In this document: positions 22,098-47,900 of the stretch, one piece after another
How the letters are laid out: the number at the start of each line of letters is the position of its first letter
How positions within the stretch are numbered: position 1 is the stretch's first letter
Assembly (NCBI GenBank): GCA_963669155.1
Contig: OZ022577.1
Location: forward strand, 27,249,865-27,313,864
Origin: Arbacia lixula
Taxonomy: Eukaryota > Echinodermata > Echinoidea > Arbacioida > Arbaciidae
Direction: 5' to 3'
DNA: 64,000 nucleotides
Position numbers and translations under genes: made by a program
The notes under the pieces: generated by a model
Databases searched by the model: none
Told to the model about the DNA's origin: nothing
The model's input: only the letters and a program-made list of their open reading frames with translations

Positions 22098-23393
22098 ACC
22101 CAGTATAGGGAATCCTGGGTCGCACTACCGTCAATAAACCTAGATCTGACCATGATTGCGCATATGCTTTGTGATGCGACGACAGAGAAAGCACACTGGG
22201 CTTGGAAGCATGCCCTGGCCTCCCTGCACGGCACTGATGTAGGCGTCATGGTCGGCAGAGTGCAGGCAGACTGCTGAATTTTCTATGGTAATGTAATCCC
22301 ATACTCAGTACATGATGTAGGTCGTTTTGCAGTCAGTCTACCCATAATAGGATTCAGACTTTGGGTAACCAATATTTTAGTTATATTCCCATAGTCTGAC
22401 CAGCCTGATATTGGGATAGAATAAATTCCATTTTTTGTCAATATGTATGCATTTTTAAAAAATAGTGTATGTGTGCGTGCGCTAATCATTTCATGAAATA
22501 TGTCATGTTTGGGCTGATTACTTGCTAATTATTGTGTCTGTTGCTTGCTAAAAACAACTCACAATAAATCTAAGTATAAACCAGGTTGCACTACCACAAA
22601 TATGTGGTTTGGGGGAGTAACTTTTGATTAAGTATCCAAAATAAAAGATGTCAAATGAAAGAGCATACACTTCTGCTCAAGATGAATTCATTTTTGTCCT
22701 TCACTGATATGTATCATGTTAATAATTACTTATGAAACTTTGAAATGGAATGTTCATTGAAAACTTAGTAAATGTGTGTAAATCGTATACATGTACATGT
22801 ACTAAGGAGATGAGTTCAAGTGAATAAAATACATTAATAATGTACACAGGAATAGTGATGTTTGTTTGTTTTATTTATTTATCAAAACATGGCTCTTTCT
22901 CAGCAATCTGAAATACATTTACAAAATTCATGTACATGTACAAAGTATTACATAATACATCATAAATATACCATAAACATAATCAACACTTACGTGTCTA
23001 GATTTAACCAAGGTATGGAACATTATAACTTCCTTCTACTGCAATGGATAGTTAATGGATGTTATGTTCCCCACTCCCTCTTGATATTTCTTACAATATG
23101 TTTGCAACCGCTGCTAGTCACCCAGTGTTTTTCGATGACATTTCTTCTTTCCAGTTATATTCATCTTTTGTCAAAGAATACAAAAGATCTCTCAGAATGA
23201 CTTGTCTCATGAAAATTATGTGAAATGTAGACCTGAGTACTACCTTAAACAAACACCCATTATATGTGTAGCACTTGTTTTCTAAGGAATTGGGTATTAC
23301 CTTTAACATTCATTTCATATTGAAACATGATTCAAAAGGCTTGTATCACTTTTGCAGATACATATACATGTAGTACCAAATTCCATCAAACAT

Positions 23394-23620
23394 ACCATGA
23401 ACCTCAAGAATGACAAATTGGTTCAATTTGTAAAATACATATGTTGGAATATGCTTGTGGAGCTATTATGACTGTGAGATGTCATACACATATATCGTTT
23501 GGTTATACTAAACCACAAACCTCAAGAATGACAAATTGGTTCAATTTGTAAAATATATACATGTATGTAGGAACATGTTTGTGGAGCTATTATGACCGAT
23601 GTCATACACATAATGTCGTT
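23394..23620 (+). repeat. Direct duplication, about 120 bp x 2
   Basis: AACCTCAAGAATGACAAATT, GGTTCAATTTGTAAAATA and TGTGGAGCTATTATGAC each occur twice, about 120 bases apart. It is intergenic with no coding content. Confidence 0.88.
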
Positions 23621-25062
23621 TGTAGCCCATTTGCAGAGTCATGAAATCAAGCAGGAATCAGCAGTATACCCTCATGAACGCTTATGATAATGCAGAGCAA
23701 AAATCCACGATCTCTGGTCTTACAGGCTACAGGAACTGCCAGCTTTTGGAAACCTACTTGAAATGTAGCAATCGATACAATTTCACTCAAAGTCAGTTTC
23801 CAGTTCCATTATTGGGAGAGAAGTTCTTACACAGTATATTCTTCCATTTTCCATGGTTTTGACAATAAAAAAAAAAAAAAAAATTGACAGCTCTTGTAAA
23901 TGGGGCATACAGTGTGAGTGTAAAAATCAAATGATTAATGAAAAACATGCTCTTGTGTAGTTTGAAAAGGAGGCAAGACAGAAGAAGGAGGAGGAGGAGG
24001 AACAGAGCAGGTCAGGAAGGGGAGGAAGATGGGCAATGAGGAAAGAAAGGATAGCATGAGCAGAGGACAAAAATAGGGAAGAAATTGAATCATCTTCTTC
24101 ATCTCTCTCCTTCCTCTATGATCTTCACACCCTTCCACTTTTTCTCCTCTCCTCTATCTCTTGTCTTCATCTCCTGTCCTCATTCTCCTACACCATCTTC
24201 CATTCCCGCCTACTCCATCAATCTCAGATGGAAAGATACATATTCATCCTTTTGCCTTGTGTCATTGTAAGTCTTGTTTCAACTATTCATATATTGTGGG
24301 TCAGCAAGAATGAACCTCTGACCTTTTATTAGATCCCCCACAAAGCAACCAGACTGTTCTGTCAGGGGTACTTACACTCAAATCACCTTTGATTGAAATG
24401 GAGATCTGGCGATACTAGTGATGACAGATGGAGCAAGGAGCAACCCAAATCACAAAATCACCTTTACTAAGTGACGGAGGCATAGCAATGACACACAAAC
24501 AAATGCTTCTTCTATAAACAATGTTACACTCTATCAGGAATGTCCAAATAGTGTTGACTCCTCATGTCATAGGCCAACTTTTTGAAGGTACAACTAGGTC
24601 CATTGACAAAATGGTATTTAAATAAGCAAATCATCCAGTAAACTCCTGATATAACTCCACAGGGAGGGTCTTCATAAGCTAGTTTCTTCAGAACTCCTTG
24701 TATTGGTAATCCTGTAAAGATCAACCCTCCAAGCACCATACGTGCATGAAATGTGTAAGAAGAAGTCCAATGTCATTTTCATGGCTTGGCACAAAGAGGG
24801 TTAAAAGTAATTAATATCCACTTAATCATGTAAACCCTTGACAAGTCAATGATGTAAGTAATACAAGCATATCATTGAGAGGAACGGTCCACCTGACACA
24901 CACAGGATTATTCAACCCTTGATGTGCCATGTGGGTACATGTATTTGTTTAGCAGTAATGCATATAAGTCACATAGAGCAAAGTTTTGCCTGGCATTGAA
25001 AGGGTTCCTGATTGTGTGCTCTTCAAAAATTCCGCAGGAAGCATACAGTGGGTGAATTCATT

Positions 25063-35903
<10,841 letters not shown>

Positions 35904-36978
35904 TTTTACAATGACTCGTCGGTTACGTTAGAGGCTGCAAAATACTATATCAAGCTTCAGAAATTTAATCTCAAAATATGTTCAGTTGACGACACGGAAA
36001 TCTAGCAGGTTAGACTTGAGAACAACGTTCCACCAACGCCATTTTCTGTTAGTGGGGCCGCCGGGCTCTCAAGGACTAAAGGTTGAATTTCACTTGATGG
36101 CGCTCTTGCAATCATTGCCGTCAGTCTATACGACACTCTCGTCATTTTTGTGTATCAGATATGCTGCTCTCATAGAGCTATATTGATCTAAGGATCCCTG
36201 TACAAACACACAGATTGCTTAGCATGTTAGCGTGGTAGTTGATACATGATGTAAAATGGAATGAAGTAGCTATAAACCCTACAACACCCTACGATACAAT
36301 TAAAATCAATAGATCTCTGATTAGAGATGAATTTATTGGGCCTATGTTTGTACAAAGGAAAATGATTAAAAGTGGAGAGCAAACTTGTGTATGAGAAAGA
36401 AAGAAAGAATTAAAGAAAGGAAGCTCTAGATAGAGAGACAGAGTGGGATAAATTGAGAGAATTGTGTAGAAGATGGAGGAGAGCTATAAAGGCCCCTAGA
36501 TAGTAAAAGTGGAGAAATAGTAATGTCTTATATTTCTAATCAAAATGATTTGTTTGGCGGGCCTAGGCTTACGTATAGGCCTATACATTGATAAATGCAT
36601 TTATCAATGTACAACACAGCTATAGGCCGCAACATTACATAACAAAAATTAAACTGATGAAGAAAGTAGCCTAATATGTGTACAAAAAAATAAGAAGAAA
36701 TAAACAGAACACAAGCCACAGGTATAATTTGGTATATATCTTTGGATAACCAGACAACAAGGCTAATCAATCTTATTACTTATCATTATTACTTATTACT
36801 TGTATAGCGCTGTTCCCCAGGCCCAAAGCGCTTCCGACTAAATAAGGTATGGCGTGTTTACAAATCCAAAGGCTTTAAAGATAGGACACATGTAAAGAGG
36901 GAAATGAGTTAGAGGATAGGATATAGACAGGCGGAGAGACAAAGACAGAGGAAGACACTGGTAGAACCTAGAGAGAGA

Positions 36979-37029
<51 letters not shown>

Positions 37030-38946
37030 GAGAGAAGGGGGTGGGGGGGGGGGGTGGAAATTAGGTGATTGTTGATTTAGACGTCCCGGCCAAACTTCCA
37101 GATGAAACGAAATGGAGAGTACTATTGTAGCTTTAAATTCATTCACAGTTACAAATGATTTTTTTTTTTTTAATGTTCTGAGGACGATCAATATATTTTT
37201 CCACTTACCGTGGTATTTACACATCTTTTTGTTTGGATCTGGAAAGGTTTTGAAAAATCTGGCTCAAAATTGATAGTAATGTGCTCTTTTTAGCTGTATA
37301 TATTGTCGAAATAACTGTACTTATATGTGCTAAAAAACATAGGACTTGAAATATGTTGAGAGCACAGTCGCTAAAAAAAAAAGAAAACGAAGGGAAAAAA
37401 GAGAAGATCGTAGATCTATGTCTGTGAAATATTAAATGAAGAGCGCCACCAACCGAAGAAGGATAACAACACAGCACCGCGAGCGCCGTGCATGCAATCA
37501 TCATGTAGCCACCATTATGTTGCCATAGAGTCGGGGACCGCTAACCTTTAATTTCGGACGGGATATACTGCAGCGCCTGTATGTCGCTAGCATATTTTGT
37601 GTTCGATTTCCATCTCGGGTGCCGAACTTGAAGACCCTTTTTTTTATACGACAGACGACTATTATAGAAGAACGGGAAACGGTATGAAGTATATAAGAGT
37701 CTAACTATGAATGTTGTGATGTTAGTGTTATTACATTGAAGCTTGAACACTGGGTATTCGTACCGTGCCGACACTGCGACAGTGTCGGATTAGTGATAGC
37801 CCTACGACAACGTGAACCACCATCTCACTCCTACCGACTTGTGGCAAGTGGGGGTGCTCGAAACCGGGGGGCTACGGGAGACTGAGGCATGAGAGACTTA
37901 ATGCAGTCTTATATACTTGATCTTGAAGTCTTGGTTAGGTGGTCGTCCTGTTTTTAGCAATTCACAAAAAAATGATTTGTACTAGAACAGTCGGCAGATA
38001 CTAATTTTAGATTTTGCTTTTGCTGTTCACAGTGTAATGTAAAAACATTCTGGTCTACCGGTTGATGGAGATTGGGAAACATGGGGCCTATTTGTACATT
38101 AGAATGCCAGTGACATCTCACTGATGCTAAACCTTTTCTCGAAGAGAATGCTAAGTTAGATATCAGTGACATCTCATTCTCGTGTATCAATACAGGATCA
38201 GAATTTTCAGACAAATAATAGCCCTTTTCACAAAACTCTGTAATGATTGATACAATATCATCAGTTTAAAATATTGATAATTTTGTTAAATATGGGACAA
38301 AATATTGTTCAAAACGTATGTTATTCTATGACTTGATGTATGACACATTTAAATGAAGATCATTGTGATATCAATCCCTCATTTTCTTTTGTTAAATCAA
38401 TCAATTGATCTTCTGTATTTGACTTCTAGATACATGTATATTATATTTCATGCAACATTGTTGAGTGATTTTCCTCATTTTGATTCATTTTGTTGTTTGT
38501 TTTGATGAATGAAAAGCTCATTGAAAATAGGTTCATTTTATACTGGACTTGAATAGGGGTAGGATAGGCTTTAATGAAGTCAATAGTGCATACATGCGAT
38601 TAACAGCAATTTTGCGGCTTGATCATCACAAAAAAGACAATCTTTCTGATAGTACCCTGCAACACACTAGGTTTTAATGGTTTCACAATTTAATTATTTA
38701 TGCACGAATCATCTGAAGAAGAAGCCTATAAATTCACCCAATTTATTGATGTTGTGAGCTGAATTCTGACAGTTCTAAAAGCTATATTGTTTTTGCAGAG
38801 GATTCTTTTTCTTTGCAATTGAGGCCCATATATTGCCATTCATAAGTTGACTAGATGACTATGAGAACTTTTAAAAGGACTATGGAATTACTTAATTTGT
38901 CATTTGACTGTTTGCTTTGTCTTTCATCTTAGGGGCACCAGAAGTC
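35904..38946. promoter_or_regulatory. Divergent region between CRNKL1 and CFAP61
   Basis: The two genes are transcribed away from each other across 3 kb of non-coding sequence. The CFAP61 coding exon starts after an acceptor (TCATCTTAG at 38924-38932), so at least one upstream non-coding exon is expected here, but I could not place it. Repeats include (AG)n at 36967-37026 and a CGCTTCCGACTA-type element (GTATAGCGC...AAAGCGC) near 36800-36838. A more balanced base composition at 37430-37800 could mark promoters. Confidence 0.5.
36967..37026 (+). repeat. (AG)n microsatellite
   Basis: Nearly perfect AG repeat of about 60 bases followed by a G-rich run near 37037-37056. Confidence 0.93.
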
Positions 38947-41900
38947 ATGACCACCATCCTTCAGTCGAGCAATGGCCCCACTGAGGTCATCAATGCTCGC
39001 CGTACAGAGTCCCTCGACGCACCAAACATCCTAAAGCTTGTTACTAAGGCAACACAACCACAGTTTGGATTGGTGGACGTTGTCAACATCATGTGAGTAC
39101 AAATTCATGGGTTCAACATTTCCTACTGCTTCAAAGTGCTTTTAGGTAGGGTAGCTCTTAGATTTCATACATGGTATCATTAGGGTATACTCTTGATCCA
39201 TGCTGAGGTGACTTTTGTAACAGGGCTACACTACATGTATGGCTGATGTAAACTTGAATTTAATCTACAGATTTGAGACACCAATGTGTGATATGAAAGC
39301 CAGAATGTGCCTTGCATGGTTGACCCGGCATCAAAGTATGGTTGTAGCCTCTCGGGCACAGCTGGTATAACACTGGGTTTTCCCTTTAGGTTATCAATGC
39401 ATTGCAGCAGAAGCACAGATTTGAATTATGCTTTCATTTGCATTTCCATTTCAGTGAGAAGGCTGTTCTTGCAGTGACGCTGAACAATGGATGAAAAGAC
39501 ATCTTGACGCTGCTTATGAAGACCACAGATTTTGTTTCCCTTTCACAAGGTTTTTCATTGAATCTGTTTTAAAGTAACCTGTACATAAATACCAACTTCT
39601 TATAAAGACCACCTTGTCTGCCTTGAGTGGTCTTTCTGAACAGGTCTTGAGTAGACTTGACTGTATAATGCTTTCCTCTGCTCAAATTCCATTTCAGTGA
39701 GAAGGCTGTTCCTATGCTTATAATATAATGCTTATAATCATTTTCTCTGCTGAAATTCCATTTCAGTGAGAAGGCTGTTCTTGCAGTGACGCTGAATAAT
39801 GAGCGAGAAGACATCCTGGCCCATGCTGCTTTCTTTGACTACCCTAATGTGGCCTCAGTGGACCAGGCTACGTGGCAGGACTGGCTCAACGAGTACTTTG
39901 ACACAGCATCCTGCACCGTGAGTCCCCTTTCATTCCTTGCAACCGCTGAAGTAATCACTGTGAAGAGGATCGGATATGAAGTTAGAAATCGCATTGAGTT
40001 GGGACTGCAAAACGGTCCAGGAGGGTGTTTCATCAACATTTTTCGTCTGACAATTTGTCTTTCTCCGACAGTTACCATAGTAACAGTCAGATGCTAGTGT
40101 CTCTCAGCCAATCAAAGCCGAGGATTTCACTGAAATTGTCTGAACTGACCATTAAGTCAATGCTGACAACTTTCATGAAATGCCCTACAGGTCCTGGCCA
40201 GACTTGTTCCACTTTAAGGCAGTGTAGCCAAATATTGGGGCAAAATGTTTACAAATTGGGGTTTACTCTCTGGAAGATGCTCTTCAATAAGCGCATATGT
40301 AGGTAATTCTTGGGTTAGTCTCTTGTGTAAACTGTGATATCCAAGATTGTAAATTTGTCATTTATTTTTTTCAACTGTTTTGAATGGAATGAAATTAATT
40401 GAATTGAGTTAATCTGATTTTGTAAAAGCTACTTCAATAACTTACATTAACATGTACTAGAAACTGTTTATAGTTAAATAAAAATTTGAACTCTTGTTCA
40501 TGTTTTCTCTTCAACAGCCCCTGAACACGCTCTTCCTGCACTACTTTGTAGCCAAGTCAGCATTTGCGCATGGGAGTGCAAGGGAAATTATAAGGTGAGT
40601 GCCCATGTATGTTTACATATATATGTTCTTCAAGGCCTCTGATATTTACCCGAATGTCTGAACAGCATACTGCATAAGCTTCAACCAGCTAGTTGAGTTA
40701 AGTGTAAACAAGGTAATAGACAGTCACTTGTACCATAGAAGGAATCCAACTTTATCTTGTTCATGTGCATCTTGTAGTGCCAAGAAATATAAATACTTCA
40801 AAGTGCATAATTATAACTTATGTCAATTATTGCGCATGTATCGGTGCTAAATTAAGATATTGATATTATGTCAGTTGATTTACTCGTTGATGTCCATCTA
40901 TCCCTGCAGAACTGTCTTCAATGCAGTGCCAGATATCCACTCCCTGTTTGTCGTGTTGCCAGCGGGAGTGTCCCTGGAGCCTGCCCTCGCTGATAACTTC
41001 AGTCCAATGGAGGCAAAGAGCGGGGCCAAACCATTGGAGCAATTCACCGTCTATGTCTGCCACAGGCATGACCACTGTCCTGTGCTCTACGTCAGGAAAG
41101 CAAGGTATGGCACTGTGGTTCAGTTACACTGGAATTCATTATTCTTTTGAATATTTGTGTGCCACATGTTACTTTTTTACAAGTAATACCCACAAATCCC
41201 ATTCAGCGACAGTTCATCTAGCACATAGACGGTTGAATAAGCCACTCGTCAGTAAGTCAAAACGGATGGGTGATCAGTCAGGTCAGTGGACCAGTGAAAG
41301 CTGAACACAATTTTTTTCAACATTTATAAAACTGAGTTAAATCAAGTAACAACGAAGCAAATAGAGTGCACACGTACACACACAACATACAGGCAATTAA
41401 GAATTAAAAAATGTAATGATGTACAATCTTTACAATCATTTGGCAATTAAACCATATGACAGGTCCTAAGTTTTTCATCATTGTAGAAAAATTACAACAA
41501 ATATTTAGCAAATGAAGATTCTCACAATTTCTCTTCATGTACCATTATAAATTATTTTTTTTTAATGAAAAAGTAACAAAGAGCTGTACTTACACACATG
41601 AATGTGGCATCATATTTGTTTATTCTTGTTTGTTAAATGAATAAAGAATTGAATTGAATTGATACCCCCCCCCAAAAAAAAAAAAAAAAATAAAATAAAA
41701 AATAAACGTATTCTTAAAGCAAACGTCAGTATGGGAAAATGTATGTGTTGATATGATTAATAATATAATTAGAGCAACCAAATTAGCCACCTCACCTTAA
41801 CATATCTATTTCTTAATACTGTATCATTAAAACTACAATTTCATTTATGATATGTCATTGTTGATTGTACTGTTATGTCCTCTCCATTGAATTTGATAAA

Positions 41901-44900
41901 ATTGTTGATATGTTTGTATTGATTTACAATGTTTTGTTATGTATTGTAATTAACTATTTGTTACCTGTCAGGGCCCTTAGTGACAGCAGTTTTAAAACTG
42001 AAGAGGTTACTCTGCTTCATTAAAACTGGAAATAAATAAATATATAAATAAATAATCTATCTAATGCAAGTTGAGTTGGCTCGGAGCATTTGATACATTT
42101 TTGTACACCGCTCATGTATTTACCGACATACTTGAGTTGTTTACCTAAGAAACAAAACTGAAATCACATTCCTAATCCTCTTTGATCAGGGTTGAGGACC
42201 ACGATGACTTGACACCAATCTTCAACCGTCAGAGTGACATGCTGAAGACCAAGTATGGCAGCTACTTCTTAGCAGAGCTGATCGAGGCTCAGGATGATAC
42301 CAACCAGGCCATTGTCGTTGAGGTATGGCCAGACTTCAGACACTTCAGATGTTTCTTTTTTATGAACAAATGAATTATTTTAGTGGAAGAGCTATCTGGA
42401 ATGATTTGAAAATAAATTTTAGACATACACCCAGTAGTAACAATCCTTTAAATGAATGAAATCTAGCCAAATGGTCCTTACAGTGGACTTCTCATGAATA
42501 TTAATGAGTCAGATTGCATGAGACTCTAAGGTATTTGTTTCTACATTAATCTGTGGACCAGAAATAGCCTAACAGTTTAGTCACTGCCCAGCAAACAGTA
42601 TAATGCTGGTTCCAGTCCTTCTGGTTCTGAGATGTTTATCTGACTTGTTTATCATTCATGGACAGGATGGGGCACGTTATCCTTACTACTGGGTGAATGC
42701 TTAAAACTTCTTTTCAAATGAACGATTGTGTGCTATTTTCTAAAGGTAAGAATGTTTGTCCACATACATGTTAACCAGAGGTAAAATTAATAATTCTTTT
42801 GCAGGGGCTAGTTTTTAAGCCCGCTGTCATGAAACAAAAACCCTGAACTCTGCTTTAAACCATGCCGCATGTAGAAGAAAATATATTTATGGAAGCTCTG
42901 ATGAGCATTTCGGGCGCTAAATCGCTCCGAGTCCCCATGCATTTTTTTACCGATGTAAACATATTTTAAGTGCATGTGAAATTGTTGATTACAAAATTGT
43001 CTTCAGATTCAGAGGTCAGAGGACAGTGATTGTTTTTAAAGGTTGCCTGTTTACAGAATATCTGAAAAACTGCTGAATGGATTAGTCTCAAAATTGGGAA
43101 AGGGGGGGGGGGGGCGCAAAGTTAGGGTGTAAGTATAATAGCCTTAAGTTTGAGTGAAGCACCAATATTTTCTGCTTCATCATTTTTTTCTCATAATTAG
43201 CTCATATTTTTTCCTTTGAATGTGTGCATTCCCATTGATTCAGATGGATGGCTCTGCTGTAGGATTCATGAGCTTGTCCACAGATGTCAATGTGGAGCTC
43301 CTGAATACCTGCTTTGAGCTTGGCCCCTTCCATGGCCTGTGCAAGCCCCACCCTGATGACATCTTGAGGCCACCCACTCCGCAACACGTACCTCCACCAG
43401 GTGGGTAATTGTGGGGTTGTTGTTTGGATATAAGTGCTGCATGATGTTGCCATTTTGGATTATCACTGTCATCTTTGCAAATATCGCAACAATGAACCCA
43501 GTGCATTATTTCTGTTCCTTTTGTTTTTTCTTCTTTAAAGCGCATACCCGGTAGACACATGCAATCATGTCTATATATATATTATGCGCTATACAAAAAT
43601 GATCATTTATCACTATTACTTTTGCCAATGAGTTAGTTTATCGTGTGGTGAATAGATCAGTTCAAATATGGTCCAGCTAAGTGACCGGAAAAGTGACATG
43701 GGTTTGTTGGTATGGTGATGATCTGTTGATGCAAGCAGTTCACCGCTGGCTAAAACATTGGCCAGTGCCAAATGGTATATGACTGTAGACAGGTTGCTAC
43801 GAAACTGGGTGTTTCAAGTGTAAACTAGAATAGTTTTTGGACTTTGCCAGAAAATGTTTGCGAAACTGTGACTGTGAGATTTTATACATGGTATCGTTAG
43901 GGTATATTGCTGATCCATGCAGAGTTTTATGAGTGCTACACTACCTTTGATAAGCTCCAGTGATGAGCCTGTTTCATCCACGGTTCTATGTTACAGAGGA
44001 GCTGGGTGGAGCAGACGATGCTGGGTCAGGCAGCCATGCAGGCAGTGAGAAACCTCTGTCCAGAACCAGCTCAATATCCTCCAGCAAGAAGGGTAAGGGA
44101 CTGGGTCAGATCCAGGATAGCAGCTTAAGGGGATCTACTAAAAGCTGTCTAAAGTAGCTAAGAGGCAGCTAAGAGTTTATGATTAATATAGCGAATGTCA
44201 GGTAGCTCCACCAACATTTTTCAAGAATACTGATTGACTCCACTGAGCAGCCATTTAAGCAGTCTTGTAGAGGTTTACTATGTCTTATTCTGCTTTTGGC
44301 AGCTATTTTGTTGCTCTTGGTTGTTCTTGAGTCTTTGCACTCTGTGCTCCTCTTGACGGCTTTTAGTAGAACCGCCCTTCAGTGCCCATTGTTAAATCTG
44401 TATATATCTCTGTCTGTATAGTCGCATTTCATATATGCTGGTACGGCTTGAACAAGAGTGCATCATGAAGAAAACATATTTATCGTTTTGCAAGCTCCTC
44501 CATATCAGCTTGATCCTTAGCTCATGCTTTCAAATGTTTCCTTTCTTGTCCTTCTCCTTCCTCTCTCTATCATAACGAGAGCAAAAGCATGCATACAATA
44601 TATTCTTGTCAATCACATTCTAGCATATAAAAATTTGACAAACTTCTTTCCACAATATTTGAATGGCCCAAAGGAGACCTTGCTAGAGAAATTACATATT
44701 ACATGGACATACTCTAGTCTGTGTGAAATCTAGACATGTGTATCTAGGAGTCATGCAGGATGCATTTGTCCTACTCTTTCTGATGTAAATTTTGTATTTC
44801 ACTTAGTTAAAGTTGGATATACCTGTATGTATAGTGGATTTTATGTGAAAAATTCTTCTTGATTTGATTCAATTAAATGGCCTGTGGAGGGCTAAATAGA

Positions 44901-47900
44901 GTTTTTAAAAGATATGATAAAAACTTGCTGTTTAATCCTATTTTTTTGGTAGGAGACACAGGCGCCTCTGACCGACCATCGAGCGGGTCTAAGCCCCCTC
45001 CGTCTTCACAGCCCCCCTCACAAACCCCTCAGGGGGCCAAGGCTACACCCCTACCAGGCAAGGCAGCTACCCCTATGACTGCTAAAAGCACCCCTCTACC
45101 GGCAAAGGGTACACCTAAACCTGTTGCTACGCCCCAGGCCAAACCCCCTACTGCTACAGGTAACATACACATATATTTTCCTAATCACTTATCAGAGAAA
45201 GCAGATGTTTTATGAATTAAAACTTATGTCACCCGCCGGTTAAAGACCATTAATGAGTCGCAAATTCCACAATGAAGCAAATCATAAATGGGGGTTTAAC
45301 AGTTAATGTCTCTGAATAAACACTATTTATTACTTGTAATATAACCTGAGATTTAGATAGGTTCTCCTACAATAAAGTAGACGAGTTATACACCATTCAA
45401 AAGTTGTGATTTTTCTTAAAGAATATGTTTGTAGCTCAAGAATAATTGCAAAAGAAGCAATGATGGTTTTGAGGTAATGGTCACAGACAATATTTTCCTA
45501 ATTCAAAGATGCTTTGTTCCACTGCTCATGAATAAAAATTGAATATTGCAGATGGAAAGCAGGGTAGAAATGTAAGAGTTCTTTGAATTATTAGCTTTCA
45601 GAGCATACCTTTATGCAGGATACTACATCCAAGGTGAGTTTTGTTCATGTTTTCTATATATTTTTTATTGTTGTGAACAGGGAGTGTGTCAGGGTCGGAA
45701 CCCCAGGTGGAGAGAAAGCTCAGTGATGCCCACATGAAAAGGTATGTGTGGGACAGTGGTTAATTCTTGTCTCCCTGGGTTATTTCTGGCATCAGAAATG
45801 ATGGACGTCTGTCTGTTAATCAGTGAAAGAGTTATACCAATGCAATAACTTAAAGACGAGGTAGCCCTTTTATGAAAGTCATGGATCAGCACTATACCTT
45901 TTATATCATGTATAAAACATCACAATCAGATCTTTGCAAATCTTTTCAGGCAAAAAGAAAAAACTCCACAATTTGTTTTCTTTACCTGCAAACCTGCTTT
46001 TAAACTTCAAAATAAATTGAGACGCCTCACTGGGCTATTACTAGATTGGTTGAATGTGTAAAGCAATAACTTCCTAGATCAAATAAAAACAATTGTTACA
46101 CATACAAGCCACTTTTTCGATACAATAAAACCGTATCTTAATTGTCCTTCCAGAGGTTTGCTTGCTGGCATTCAATATTGTTAGCATATTACCTGTCCTA
46201 TGTATTTTATGTTACCAGTATCAATGGGGAAAATGAGTGCATTGACAATTGCGTATGTGTTTGATTGCGCGTGTGCATTTTTTGACATGCGCGAGGCAGA
46301 TTTGATACAGGTGAGTAAACCTCTGTTTCTCTTTTTTTTTCCTTTTTAAGTTGAACCCATTGCTTTTTTTGTGGAAAATATAATAATAATATTGGATTTC
46401 TTCCGTGGTATATCAGATATATTGCATTCATCAGCATGAATATATCTGATATACCACTCAAGTGCATCCAATATTTTATAAATATCTCTGTATCTTATGT
46501 TATACATGTAACAGTTGAATGTACATGCTTCAGAGGACAAATAGTTGATCTTGCAGAGGTAAAGGCAATATATTTAAGTCAACATCTTCACATGGAGTGC
46601 CCCTCTCTGTTACTCACGAGAATTACTTGTTTCTAGAATAGCATTTAGAAACAAGGATTATTACAGAAAAACAGAAACAAAAACAGAATTGATTACAGAT
46701 GACTGATTCCTTTTATTTTAAGAGTTCATCTTACCCATTCTATAAGTGACACTGCTGCAAACTTTTATTTGAACTCACCACTGAATTGTTGGCATTTTTT
46801 GTTCCCTTGTTTTATCTGCCATTTAATATCATGTATGCATCTCTCTCTCTTTCATGTTTACAGTTCTGCATCAGTAATAAGCGACAAGGATGAAGTGGAA
46901 TCGGTACGGTCTGGAGTGTCAAAGGTAATTTAACGTGTGGATCAGAAAATGTCATGCCTGCATTTCAGAGGTCAAAGGTCAAAGGTATTGTGTCGTACTG
47001 AAATATTGAATGAAGGTACTTAAATATGCTTATCAGAAAGTGCATTTGCAAAAATATCAGAAGTCAATGGTCAAATAACATGACTGAGCCTAAGATATAT
47101 ATTAAAGATAATTGAATATGTTTATCACAAGTATCACAGGTTAACAGTCAAATGCCCAGTAATAATTAATTCCAACAGAACATAGAATTGAACGTTAAAG
47201 CACTAAAATGAGGCAAGCAGAAACAATGGTAGAGCAATTAATATGTGCTTAGAAACATTGTTTGAAGCACCATTATCTAATGAAATAGGTGACCTTTTTT
47301 TTTTGCCAATTATTTATGTTTTGTGTGTGATTCATTAGTTCCAGAGTGGATTTCCCACTCTATTCTGCATTCACTTAAGATAAGTGGTACATTGTCTTCC
47401 TCGATCTTGCTCTTTTTCCAACTTATTGTTTCAAGTTTCTTCTTTATGTAGACAAGGTCCAAGGAACTTTTATCTTTTATCTTATGCTGTATTGTAATGT
47501 ACTGTTCATTGGTTTTTATAAACGGTGTCATTTTGACACAATTTTTGTAACTTCCTTAATGACTCCGCCATCGTGTCGGTTAATGTTTGTATATTTGTTT
47601 ATATTTTGTATGTTTTTTACGAGTGGAAATAAATGAAATGAAATGAAATGAAACTTCCCGGTGTGTTGAGTTGAACTTGGTTATGTATTATTATTATTTT
47701 TATTGAAACAAGTAGCAAAAAATTAAAACAAGTTTTTCCGTTCTCCCTCCCCCCCCCCCTTCCCCAGAAGTCAGGCTCCATTGCCTCAGCCCAGGATTTA
47801 GCTGAGGAGGCTGCACCTTCTGAGCCGAGTAGCACCCCTGAACCCCCCCTGCCTGAGCCCCGCTTTGAACCCACATACTGCGGCCAGGCCAACGCCTTCT

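Larger units (their letters stand above)
21500..25062. other. Convergent intergenic region, NAA20 to CRNKL1
   Basis: It holds the 3' UTRs of both genes. Candidate plus-strand AATAAA signals lie at 22563 and 22823. A candidate minus-strand signal (TTTATT on plus) lies at 24325-24330. A small inverted-repeat element is at 21975-22097, and a direct duplication is at about 23394-23620. The other open frames show no family features. Confidence 0.6.
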
